A stretch of 14,109 bases of DNA from an uncultured Oscillospiraceae bacterium (lineage in GTDB: Bacteria > Bacillota > Clostridia > Oscillospirales > Acutalibacteraceae). The notes beneath the pieces were generated by a model. It worked only from the letters and a program-made list of their open reading frames with translations. It made no database searches and was not told the DNA's origin. A program made the position numbers and the translations under genes. Shown in pieces: positions 1 through 6,493 of the stretch; positions within the stretch are counted from its first letter, which is position 1, and the number at the start of each line of letters is the position of its first letter. The stretch lies in contig URGJ01000028.1 in NCBI GenBank assembly GCA_900547445.1, positions 1-14,109 on the forward strand, given 5' to 3'.

Positions 1-6
1 TATGCT

Positions 7-717
7 TTATTTATTCGCCTTAAGACGCTTATCCGCTTTTGCCGCAAGAAATGTGCCGACACTCTGGAAAAGCTGTACCAAAAGCACGAGAAAAATCACC
101 GCGAACGCCATTACAAGGTACTGATACCTGTAATAGCCGTAATTAATCGCGATTTTACCGAGTCCGCCGCCGCCGATTATACCGCTCATCGCCGAGTAGC
201 CTAAAATAGTGGTAATCGCAATCGTGGCGTTGGAGATAAGTGACGGCACGCTTTCGGGCAGCATTACCTTTACTATAATCTGAAAGGGTCTCGCCCCCAT
301 ACTTTGCGCGGTCTCAATGATATTGGGGTTTATCTCGCGCAGACTCCCCTCGACAAGCCTTGCCACGAACGGAAACGCCGCTATCACCAGCGGAACGATA
401 GACGCCGCCGTTCCTACCACCGTTCCCATAATAAGTCGGGTAAGCGGAAATACCATAATCATAAGGATAAGAAAAGGTACAGAGCGGAGCAGATTTATTA
501 TCACATTTAAAATATGAAGCAGAGACTTCGGAATTTTAAGTATTTTACCGTTTTCGCCTGCCACAAGCAGAACTCCGAGCGGCAAGCCGAGAATTATCGC
601 AAAAAGGGTTGACAGTACTGTCACATAAAAGGTTTCCCACACTGCAAGGGGGATTTCGGTTTTAAGTATTTCGAGCGCCTTTGTAACGCTATCTGACTCA
701 AAAAATGAGCTAAGCAT
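7..717 (-). CDS. metI: Methionine ABC transporter permease MetI
   Basis: Membrane permease of the MetNIQ importer, which brings methionine (often also methionine derivatives) into the cytoplasm using ATP. The 236-residue protein has several hydrophobic helices, and the coupling (EAA-type) loop is visible as EINPNIIETAQSMGA, where the ATPase docks. It is rich in Gly near the end (SGIIGGGGLGKIAI), typical of MetI. I start it at the ATG at 717, not the longer upstream reading: AGGAGG lies just upstream, and this start overlaps the metN stop by 8 nt, implying translational coupling. The upstream extension in the same frame is Arg-rich and lies inside metN. Last gene of metQNI; its stop is at 7-9, and no terminator is visible before the window edge. 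Confidence 0.95.
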   Translation of the reverse strand: MLSSFFESDSVTKALEILKTEIPLAVWETFYVTVLSTLFAIILGLPLGVLLVAGENGKILKIPKSLLHILNVIINLLRSVPFLILMIMVFPLTRLIMGTVVGTAASIVPLVIAAFPFVARLVEGSLREINPNIIETAQSMGARPFQIIVKVMLPESVPSLISNATIAITTILGYSAMSGIIGGGGLGKIAINYGYYRYQYLVMAFAVIFLVLLVQLFQSVGTFLAAKADKRLKANK

Positions 718-1717
718 TTTTCTGTACCTCCTCCGCGAAAATATCGGGTATGCCCTTAAGATAAGAAAGCGCGCTGTCAAGCGTTTGTCTGCCGCCCGGT
801 ATACCTAAAAGCATATTGCCGTAGACCTTGCCGCCGATACTGCGTGTAGAAGCGGAAAGTATGCTCGCGGCAATATTTTTATCGATTGCCATCTGTGCTA
901 TAAGGGGAGTTTTCGCCGCGACCGCTCCGCCGAAGACCACCCTTACAACGCCACCCTCAAAGGCATCTATGGTTTCTTCATAGCCCTCAGGGTAAACCAG
1001 CCGCTTTGCCGCATCGCTTTTAGGAGCGGAGAAAACCTCGCCTACCGCACCCTCCTCGGCGACCGTACCGCCGTCCAAAATAGCGACACGGGTACAGATT
1101 TCCTCGATAACGCTCATCTGATGTGTGATTATTACCACCGTCAGTCCCAATTTATCGTGAAGATCTCGGATAAGCGATAAAATAGAATGTGTAGTCTGCG
1201 GGTCAAGGGCGCTTGTCGCCTCGTCGCAAAGGAGTATTTTTGGGTCGGTCGCAAGGGCGCGCGCGATTGCGACCCTTTGCTGCTGTCCTCCCGATAATTG
1301 CGCGGGGTAGCTTTTCATTTTATCCTCAAGTCCCACGATTTTAAGAAGTTCCGCCGCCCTTTTTTCTGCTTGCGCCTTTTTTACCCCCGCAAGCTCGAGC
1401 GGGAAGCAGACATTTTTAAGGCAGTTTCTCTGCATAAGCAGATTAAAGCCCTGAAAAATCATAGTAATGCTTCTGCGTGTTTTCCTCAGCTCCGATTCCG
1501 AAAGAGCGCCTATATCCCTGCCGTCAATAAGCACGCTTCCCCGGGTCGGTCGTTCCAGCATATTTATACACCGCACAAGGGTGCTTTTTCCCGCGCCGCT
1601 CATGCCGATAATTCCGTAAATTTCGCCGTCGGGTATAGTAAGCGAGACATTTTTCAGCGCCTCAACCCCGCCCGAGCTTGTCGGGAAGGTCTTTGAGAGG
1701 TTTTTAATTTCTATCAT
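710..1717 (-). CDS. metN: Methionine ABC transporter ATP-binding protein MetN with C-terminal NIL domain
   Basis: Cytoplasmic ATPase that powers the MetNIQ methionine importer. In the 335-residue protein I see Walker A GMSGAGKST (38-46), signature LSGGQQQRVAIARA (from 141), Walker B ILLCDEATSALD (from 161) and the H-loop His (IITH, about 199). The C-terminal 75 residues (about 257-330, starting VVRVVFGG) fit the NIL domain, which in characterised MetN proteins binds methionine and shuts transport down when the internal pool is full. The start is the ATG at 1717, giving MIEIKNLSKTF, with GGAGG a few bases upstream. A longer reading to 1771 adds 18 residues unlike ABC proteins and has no ribosome binding site. 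It sits 60 nt after metQ and overlaps metI by 8 nt. Confidence 0.96.
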   Translation of the reverse strand: MIEIKNLSKTFPTSSGGVEALKNVSLTIPDGEIYGIIGMSGAGKSTLVRCINMLERPTRGSVLIDGRDIGALSESELRKTRRSITMIFQGFNLLMQRNCLKNVCFPLELAGVKKAQAEKRAAELLKIVGLEDKMKSYPAQLSGGQQQRVAIARALATDPKILLCDEATSALDPQTTHSILSLIRDLHDKLGLTVVIITHQMSVIEEICTRVAILDGGTVAEEGAVGEVFSAPKSDAAKRLVYPEGYEETIDAFEGGVVRVVFGGAVAAKTPLIAQMAIDKNIAASILSASTRSIGGKVYGNMLLGIPGGRQTLDSALSYLKGIPDIFAEEVQKNA

Positions 1718-1734
1718 TTTTTCCTCCGAAAGGG

Positions 1735-1763
1735 AAAATGCCGAGAGCTTAAGCTGACGGCAT
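1735..1763 (-). other. Intercistronic hairpin followed by a short U-run between metQ and metN
   Basis: On the minus strand, ATGCCG and CGGCAT (1763-1758 and 1743-1738) form a 6-bp stem enclosing a second short AGC/GCT stem with a TTAA loop; the RNA then runs into UUUU. It lies within the 60-nt gap between the metQ stop and metN start. It could be a leaky terminator or a 3'-end stabiliser that raises binding-protein mRNA over transporter mRNA, a common need for ABC systems. The stem is short, so the role is inferred. Confidence 0.4.
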
Positions 1764-1777
1764 AAATCCATTTGTAT

Positions 1778-2638
1778 TTATTTTTTAATCGCGTCAAGGG
1801 TTGTCTGCTTGCCGCCGTAAAGACCCATAGGCTCAACGTGAATTGTCGCTATTGAGGCAATGTGGGTGTTATTCTCCTTGTTGAAGTCTTCAAGGTAGGG
1901 CAGGTGCTGGAAGTAGTTAGCGTTTATCTCTCCGCTCTCAACCACGTTGTTGGGCTGAACGTAATCGGTAAATTCCTTAACATCAAGCTTTACATTCTTT
2001 TCGGCGAGAATTTCCTTTGCAACCGCTAAAATCTCAGCGTGGGGAGTGGGGGAAGCCGCGACGGTAACCGTCGTGCCGCTAAGCTTTGAATAATCAACCG
2101 AGCTGTCAAAACCGTCTGTGGGATTATCAACCGTGCTTACAACCGCGCCGCCATATTTCTGCGAAATAAAATCGGCTACCTTTTTGCTTTCAAGCGCTGC
2201 CTTTAACGCTTTTGCCCAATCGGTATTTTCATTGCCCTCTTTAACGGTTAAAATATTGCCGTAGGCGGAGGAAGAGCCCTCAATTGCAAGGGAGTCCTTA
2301 ACCGGGTTCAGGTCAGCTGAAATGGCATAGTTTGAGTTAATTACCGCGTAATCCACGTCCTTTAAAACATTTGGAAGCTGTGCCGCCTCAACCTCTTTAA
2401 ATTCGATATTCTGCGGATTTTCCGCTATATCCTTTATCGTAGCGGAAATTCCCGCGCCCTCCTTAAGCTTTATTACGCCCTGCTCCTCAAGCAGTAAAAG
2501 CGCGCGCGCCTCGTTTATGGTGTCATTTGGAACGGCGATTGTTATCGCCTTGCTCTTTCCCGAGCAGCCCGCGAAAGCCGAGAGAACAAGCAGAGAAGTA
2601 ATTATTGCCGAGATTATTTTTTTATAAGAATTTTTCAT
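1778..2638 (-). CDS. metQ: Methionine-binding lipoprotein MetQ (NlpA family)
   Basis: Substrate-binding protein of the methionine importer, tethered to the outer face of the membrane by lipid. The 286-residue protein starts MKNSYKKIISAI with a hydrophobic signal and a lipobox ending FAGC (Cys25), atypical in having Phe at -3. Further on, ITIAVPND, the DVDYAVINSNYA segment and the C-terminal HIASIATIHVEP stretch are typical of the NlpA/MetQ family. I choose the ATG at 2638: AGGGTG sits six bases upstream, whereas the in-frame GTG at 2647 lies on that site itself. First gene of metQNI. Upstream lie a promoter, a short leader ORF and a palindromic operator, so transcription and possibly translation are controlled there. 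Confidence 0.95.
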   Translation of the reverse strand: MKNSYKKIISAIITSLLVLSAFAGCSGKSKAITIAVPNDTINEARALLLLEEQGVIKLKEGAGISATIKDIAENPQNIEFKEVEAAQLPNVLKDVDYAVINSNYAISADLNPVKDSLAIEGSSSAYGNILTVKEGNENTDWAKALKAALESKKVADFISQKYGGAVVSTVDNPTDGFDSSVDYSKLSGTTVTVAASPTPHAEILAVAKEILAEKNVKLDVKEFTDYVQPNNVVESGEINANYFQHLPYLEDFNKENNTHIASIATIHVEPMGLYGGKQTTLDAIKK

Positions 2639-2689
2639 TTTTATCACCCTTTTAGAATTTTATAATTTTTTAAATGTTGTATATTATCC

Positions 2690-2703
2690 GTGACCGCCGT
2701 CAC
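2690..2703 (-). other. Small hairpin over the leader-ORF stop codon
   Basis: GTGAC and GTCAC form a 5-bp stem with a four-base loop. The stem covers the TGA stop of the 22-codon leader ORF (2700-2702). No U-run follows, so it is not an intrinsic terminator. A ribosome reaching the stop codon would open it. Short and possibly fortuitous. Confidence 0.3.
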
Positions 2704-2768
2704 ATTCGCTCGGTACAGGCAGCGCTAAAACATATATATCCGCTTCTGCCTGAAAATCTTTTTAACAT
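2700..2768 (-). CDS. Putative 22-residue leader peptide upstream of metQNI
   Basis: A short ORF in the metQ 5' leader, running from an ATG at 2768 to a TGA at 2700-2702. It begins MLKRFSG, has GYICFSAA in the middle and ends ACTERM, so it holds two Cys codons and a Met codon directly before the stop. A perfect AGGAGG (2783-2778) lies nine bases upstream, better than the metQ site itself, and the predicted transcript starts only about 11 nt before that. It ends about 60 nt before the metQ start. The position, strong ribosome binding site and sulfur amino acids suggest a cis-acting leader that senses methionine or cysteine supply through ribosome movement. Seen: the ORF and its signals. Inferred: function. 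I do not recognise the peptide family, and a chance ORF remains possible. Confidence 0.55.
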   Translation of the reverse strand: MLKRFSGRSGYICFSAACTERM

Positions 2769-2780
2769 ATTTTGCTGCCT
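2716..2780 (-). promoter_or_regulatory. Mutually exclusive stem arms in the metQNI leader RNA
   Basis: Two separate 7-nt arms are complementary to the same downstream arm. AGGCAGC (2780-2774) overlaps the leader-ORF ribosome binding site. CAGGCAG (2752-2746) lies within the ORF. Both can pair with the GCTGCCTG segment (2723-2716) late in the ORF. The first pairing would hide the leader ribosome binding site; the second would leave it free. That is the arrangement expected for a ribosome-position switch, but the sequence alone does not prove it. Confidence 0.4.
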
Positions 2781-2800
2781 CCTTTTGAGTTTCTGACCCG

Positions 2801-2830
2801 ATTATACACCCTTTATTTCATTTTGTCCAA
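2801..2830 (-). promoter_or_regulatory. metQNI promoter
   Basis: Reading leftwards, TTGGAC (2830-2825) is an imperfect -35, separated by 18 nt from a perfect TATAAT -10 (2806-2801). Transcription would start near 2794, giving a leader of about 155 nt before metQ. The weak -35 fits a promoter needing an activator. Confidence 0.75.
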
Positions 2831-2849
2831 TACATAAGATAAATACTTG

Positions 2850-2870
2850 GTTATAGTTTGAAACTATAAC
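2850..2870. promoter_or_regulatory. Perfect 21-bp palindrome, probable MET-box operator for the LysR-type regulator
   Basis: The half-site GTTATAGTTT is mirrored exactly as AAACTATAAC around one central base. The core agrees with the MET-box I recall for the streptococcal LysR-type regulators MtaR/MetR (TATAGTT, short spacer, AACTATA). Its centre is at about -66 relative to the predicted metQNI start, the usual activation position for LysR-type proteins. It overlaps the stop codon of the adjacent LysR gene (2864-2866), so the same bases are coding and regulatory. The assignment to that regulator is inferred from position and motif. Confidence 0.75.
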
Positions 2871-3790
2871 CCATGAGCTTTATTAAGATACTTGCAAAGC
2901 TCCTTAATATAAAGCTCGCCCACACTGCTTAAAACCGTTTCCTTTTTTACGATATAGCCTATTTCCATTTTACCGTCTGCGGCGTCTTCTGTTTTTAGCG
3001 GAACGGCTATGTAATCCGAACCGTTAAGCTCCTCGCAGATAATGCCCGAGCATAGGGTGTAGCCGTTAAGCCCCACCATAAGATTGAGCATTGTAGCGCG
3101 GTCGGTCGCCTTTACCGTGCGCGGGTACTCGTTTGTGCTGAAAATTTCCTCCGCAAAATAAAAGGAGGCTTCCGCTCCCTGCTCAAAGGAAAGGCAAGGG
3201 TAATCTGCAAGCTCGTCAAAACCGACCGATTCTTTATCCGCCAGCGGATGCCCTTTCCACATATATACATACGCGTCACATTCGGTAAGCGGGTGAAACT
3301 CAAGCTCGTTGCGCTTTAATATCTTTTCGATCGCCTTGCGATTAAAATCGCTCAGATACAAAATTCCGATCTCGCTTTTCGAGGTTAAAACATCGTCTAT
3401 AACATCCTTTGTTGTGGTTTCCCTTATCGCGAAATCGTACTTTTCTGCATCAAATTGCTTAACCGTTTCCACAAAGCTCTTTACCGCAAAGGAGTAATGC
3501 TGAGCCGACACGCCGAATTTTTTTCGCCGTTTGCCCGCCTTTCCGTATTTGCCCATAAGTGTTTCATACTGATAATAAACCTGCCTTGCATAGGTGATAA
3601 ATTCAAGCCCCTCGTTTGTAAGCGATACTCCCCTGCCGCTTCGGTGGAATATTGTAATTCCAAGCTCCTTTTCAAGCTCCTTGACCGCCCCCGTAAGGGA
3701 GGGCTGAGCGACATACAAAAGCTCCGCCGCTTTATTAAGCGAGCCTGTCTCCGATATTGTAATCACATAACGCAACTGTTGTAAAGTCAT
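2864..3790 (-). CDS. LysR-type transcriptional regulator, probably MtaR/MetR-like control of methionine uptake
   Basis: A 308-residue LysR-family protein. The N-terminal winged helix-turn-helix is clear: MTLQQLRYV, GSLNKAAELLYVAQPSLTGAVKELEKELGITIFHR, then the RGVSLTNEG wing and a linker helix. The rest resembles a periplasmic-binding-type effector domain. The N-terminus resembles the streptococcal MtaR/CpsY group. The ATG at 3790 is preferred because GGTGA lies five bases upstream; an in-frame GTG at 3799 would overlap that site. The gene is 17 nt after the pseudouridine synthase with no obvious own promoter, so it may be read from the rnf operon. Downstream lies metQNI with a palindrome at the classical LysR position. 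The effector, perhaps a methionine-pathway intermediate, is not visible from sequence. Confidence 0.88.
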   Translation of the reverse strand: MTLQQLRYVITISETGSLNKAAELLYVAQPSLTGAVKELEKELGITIFHRSGRGVSLTNEGLEFITYARQVYYQYETLMGKYGKAGKRRKKFGVSAQHYSFAVKSFVETVKQFDAEKYDFAIRETTTKDVIDDVLTSKSEIGILYLSDFNRKAIEKILKRNELEFHPLTECDAYVYMWKGHPLADKESVGFDELADYPCLSFEQGAEASFYFAEEIFSTNEYPRTVKATDRATMLNLMVGLNGYTLCSGIICEELNGSDYIAVPLKTEDAADGKMEIGYIVKKETVLSSVGELYIKELCKYLNKAHGL

Positions 3791-3807
3791 AACTTTCACC
3801 GAAAAAT

Positions 3808-4440
3808 TTATATTGTTAAAGGCTTTTCTTTAGCTGTAAATTCCATTTCTTCCCCTGTTTCGGGGTGAAAAAATTTGAGCTTCGCCGCCCATAGTCCTAA
3901 ATTTTTTTCGCCGTCCTTTGCGCCGTACTTACGGTCGCCTAAAAGCGGCATTTTTCTGTGTGAAAACTGCACCCTTATCTGGTGGGTTCTGCCCGTGTGC
4001 AGTACAACCCTTAAAAGAGAGCACTTTTCGCCGTCTTTTTCCTTGGTTTCAAGCACCTCGTAGTAAAGCTCGGCTTTTTTTACGCCCTTTCGTTCCCGCT
4101 TTATGACAAAGCTTTTGTTTTTCGCCCTATCGTGAAAAAGCAAATCGCAAAAGGTACCGCTGTTTTCTTCGGGAACGCCGTGAACGACCGCAAGATATTC
4201 CTTATAAAAGCGGTGCTCCGATATATCGCGGGAAAGCTTTGCCGCGGCTTTTTGAGTTTTGGCGTAAACCATAACCCCGCCGGTTTCCTTATCTAAACGG
4301 TGGACGGGAAAAATTTCCCCGCCCGTATGCTCGCTTAGTATTGTCACCATACTCTCCCCGCCCTTTTTATCCGACTGGGAAAGCACGCCCCGCGGCTTTA
4401 TAACAACTATAACCGAGGAGTCCTCGTACAGTATTTCCAT
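3808..4440 (-). CDS. RluA-family RNA pseudouridine synthase
   Basis: Cytoplasmic enzyme that isomerises specific uridines in rRNA or tRNA to pseudouridine. In the 210-residue protein the catalytic motif HRLDKETGG is at about 47-55, with Asp50 the expected nucleophile. The later motif LHTGRTHQIRVQFSH and the GDRKYG segment are also typical of the RluA family. It lacks an N-terminal S4 RNA-binding domain and is shorter than RluC/RluD, so it belongs to the compact RluA-like group; the target uridine cannot be told. I start at the ATG at 4440, where the rnfB stop and this start share one base (TAATG). The longer reading runs back into rnfB. Its translation is probably coupled to rnfB. Confidence 0.9.
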   Translation of the reverse strand: MEILYEDSSVIVVIKPRGVLSQSDKKGGESMVTILSEHTGGEIFPVHRLDKETGGVMVYAKTQKAAAKLSRDISEHRFYKEYLAVVHGVPEENSGTFCDLLFHDRAKNKSFVIKRERKGVKKAELYYEVLETKEKDGEKCSLLRVVLHTGRTHQIRVQFSHRKMPLLGDRKYGAKDGEKNLGLWAAKLKFFHPETGEEMEFTAKEKPLTI

Positions 4441-5216
4441 TATATTATTACGCCGCGCTTGCAGACTTCCTTGCATTTTCCGCAGGCGGTGCAGAGAGAC
4501 CCGTCTATAACCGCTAAATTGTCGGTCACCTTAATCGCGCCGCTTTCACAGGCTTTTTCGCACATTTTACAGGCGATACATGAAACGCCGCACGCCTTAA
4601 CTACAGGCGCACCCTTTGATTTGTTGGAGCAGGCGACCCTTACCTTAGCCGATTTCGGAATAACCGATATAAGGGACTTAGGACAGACCTTAGTGCATTT
4701 GCCGCACCCAACGCATATATCGCCGCAGACAACGGGTCTGCCGTTTTCTAAGGTAATTGCCCCGAAAGGACAGGCATTCGCGCAGTCGCCGAAGCCGATA
4801 CAGCCATATTCGCACTCGAGCGGCCCCGCGTTTACAAGGGCGGCGGCGGTACAGCTTTGTATACCGTCATAGTTAAACTTCGTCTTTGATTTTTCTAAAC
4901 TGCCGTTACAGGCGATAAAGGCTACCTTAGGCTCGGTTTCAACCTCTACCCCCAAAATTTCCGCAAGGGCGGCGGCTGCCGAAGCCCCGCCGGGGGCGCA
5001 TTTGTTAGGCTCGGCCTCGCCCGCCGCCACAGCCGCGGCATAACCGTCACAGCCCGAATATCCGCAGGCTCCGCAGTTAGCTCCGGGGAGTGCGGCGCGC
5101 ACCTTTTCCTGCTTTTCGTCAACGGGAACCGCCATAAACTTAGAGGCAAGGGAGAGTCCCACCCCCGCTATAAAGCCTATAATTCCTACTATTACCGCAG
5201 GTATAATAATTTCCAT
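4440..5216 (-). CDS. rnfB: Rnf electron transport complex subunit RnfB
   Basis: Iron-sulfur subunit of the Rnf complex, thought to be the entry point for electrons from reduced ferredoxin. The 258-residue protein has an N-terminal membrane helix (about 3-25). Next comes the Fe-S domain with C48, C51, C56 and C73 in PGANCGACGYSGCDG. A C-terminal ferredoxin array follows, with Cys groups at about 135-149, 164-178, 213-223 and 242-252. That suggests four ferredoxin-type [4Fe-4S] clusters plus the N-terminal one, more than the two in the short proteobacterial RsxB and in line with clostridial RnfB. AGGAGG lies eight bases before the ATG at 5216. It begins 4 nt after rnfA and overlaps the next gene by one base. 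Confidence 0.96.
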   Translation of the reverse strand: MEIIIPAVIVGIIGFIAGVGLSLASKFMAVPVDEKQEKVRAALPGANCGACGYSGCDGYAAAVAAGEAEPNKCAPGGASAAAALAEILGVEVETEPKVAFIACNGSLEKSKTKFNYDGIQSCTAAALVNAGPLECEYGCIGFGDCANACPFGAITLENGRPVVCGDICVGCGKCTKVCPKSLISVIPKSAKVRVACSNKSKGAPVVKACGVSCIACKMCEKACESGAIKVTDNLAVIDGSLCTACGKCKEVCKRGVII

Positions 5217-5220
5217 AGCC

Positions 5221-5805
5221 TTAACCTCCTATTCCCGCAAACCCGAGGAAGGAAAGGGCAACAATCGCCGCCGCCACAAGGGTAATGGGCAGACCCTTTA
5301 AGAACTCGGGAATATCGGCGGTTTCAAGTCTTTCTCTAACGCCCGAGAAAAGGAGCATTGCGAGCATAAAGCCGAGCCCCGCACCCAGCGCGTTAAAGAG
5401 TGACTGAACAAAATTAAGCCCGTTTGTGATATTAAGCATTGTAATACCCAGCACCGCGCAGTTTGTGGTGATAAGGGGCAGATAAATGCCGAGTGCGTTA
5501 TAAACAGGCTTAATATACCTTTTTAACACAATTTCAATAAGCTGAACTATCGCCGCGATTACAAGAATGAAAACTATAGTTTCAAGATAGGTATAATCGG
5601 GGGTTAAAATATAGTTGTATATAGGCCAAGTGACCGCCGTTGCAACCACCATAACAAGGGTTACCGCAACGCTCATTGAAAAGGCGGTGTTTGTCTTTTT
5701 AGATACCCCCAAAAAGGGACAAATTCCGAGGAATTTCGACAGCACCATATTGTTTGTAAGTATCGCCGCAAGTAAAATTGAGGCTATAGATGTAGTACTA
5801 TTCAT
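5221..5805 (-). CDS. rnfA: Rnf electron transport complex subunit RnfA
   Basis: Integral membrane subunit of Rnf, 194 residues, with about six hydrophobic helices. It is homologous to NqrE of the Na+-pumping NADH:quinone reductase and forms an inverted pair with RnfE. The conserved Cys residues in GICPFLGVS (C29) and TTNCAVLG (C116) correspond to those that hold an intramembrane iron-sulfur centre at the RnfA/RnfE interface in related complexes. The ATG at 5805 has AGGAGG nine bases upstream. It overlaps the rnfE stop by 8 nt and is followed after 4 nt by rnfB, consistent with stoichiometric, coupled translation. Length is normal for the family. Confidence 0.96.
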   Translation of the reverse strand: MNSTTSIASILLAAILTNNMVLSKFLGICPFLGVSKKTNTAFSMSVAVTLVMVVATAVTWPIYNYILTPDYTYLETIVFILVIAAIVQLIEIVLKRYIKPVYNALGIYLPLITTNCAVLGITMLNITNGLNFVQSLFNALGAGLGFMLAMLLFSGVRERLETADIPEFLKGLPITLVAAAIVALSFLGFAGIGG

Positions 5806-6493
5806 TTACCGCCGCCTCCTCTTCGCAGTCTTTTTTGCCGCAAACGGCTCTTGACGGGCAAGACTCGCACCCTAAATGCTCCACAGGCTTTTTGCCCGCC
5901 CGCTTTGCAAGGGCGTTTGAAGCCGCTACCAGCATACCGAAAACAAAGAAACCGCCGGGCGGGAGCAGAAATACTATCATCGGGCTTATGAAATTCGCCG
6001 TAACGGGCAGGGAGAAGATTGTTCCCGCGCCCAAAAGCTCGCGTATAGCCCCCATAAGGGTTAAAACCGCCGTAAAGCCTATGCCCATTCCGAGACCGTC
6101 CAAAACGCTCGGAACAACGGAATTTTTAGAGGCGAACATCTCGGCTCTCGCTAAGATAATGCAGTTTACAACTATAAGGGGCAGATAAATGCCGAGCGCC
6201 TTGTCAATCGAGGGCAAAAACGCCTTAACAAGCATCTGCACTACGCTTACAAAGCCCGCGATAATCGTGATATAGGCGGGGATTCGCACCTTATCGGGGA
6301 TTACATTCCTAAGCAATGAAATTACAAGGTTGGAGCAGATAAGCACCATTGTCGCCGCAAGCCCCATTCCTATGCCGTTTATCGCGGCGGTTGTGACCGC
6401 AAGGGTAGGGCAGGTACCGAGTACCAAACGCAAAACGGGGTTTTCCTTAACAAGTCCGTTTGTAAAATAGCCCATATACTTATTATTTTTCAC
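5798..6493 (-). CDS. rnfE: Rnf electron transport complex subunit RnfE with Cys-rich C-terminal tail
   Basis: Integral membrane subunit pairing with RnfA, 231 residues. The matching Cys residues are C28 in LGTCPTLAVT and C111 in VVNCIILARAE. The start is a GTG at 6493 (MKNNKYMGYF): AGGAGG is placed nine bases before it, while the first in-frame ATG is six codons later. The gene overlaps rnfG by 11 nt and rnfA by 8 nt. After the last helix the protein carries a hydrophilic tail with four cysteines (about C209, C212, C218, C223; CESCPSRAVC then C), followed by an acidic end. Short proteobacterial RsxE proteins do not have such a tail as far as I recall; it may bind a metal or be an assembly feature. 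Confidence 0.95.
   Translation of the reverse strand: MKNNKYMGYFTNGLVKENPVLRLVLGTCPTLAVTTAAINGIGMGLAATMVLICSNLVISLLRNVIPDKVRIPAYITIIAGFVSVVQMLVKAFLPSIDKALGIYLPLIVVNCIILARAEMFASKNSVVPSVLDGLGMGIGFTAVLTLMGAIRELLGAGTIFSLPVTANFISPMIVFLLPPGGFFVFGMLVAASNALAKRAGKKPVEHLGCESCPSRAVCGKKDCEEEAAVNE

Noticed and set aside
718..780. Upstream extension of metI
   Set aside because: It lies inside metN, is Arg-rich, and the ATG at 717 has a strong AGGAGG.
1718..1771. 18-residue upstream extension of metN (starts MDLCRQLKL)
   Set aside because: No ribosome binding site, not like the N-terminus of MetN, and it covers the intercistronic hairpin; the ATG at 1717 has GGAGG.
2639..2863. SAM riboswitch or T-box upstream of metQ
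   Set aside because: The leader is too short for a T-box, and I see neither the SAM-I core elements nor a terminator hairpin with a U-run.
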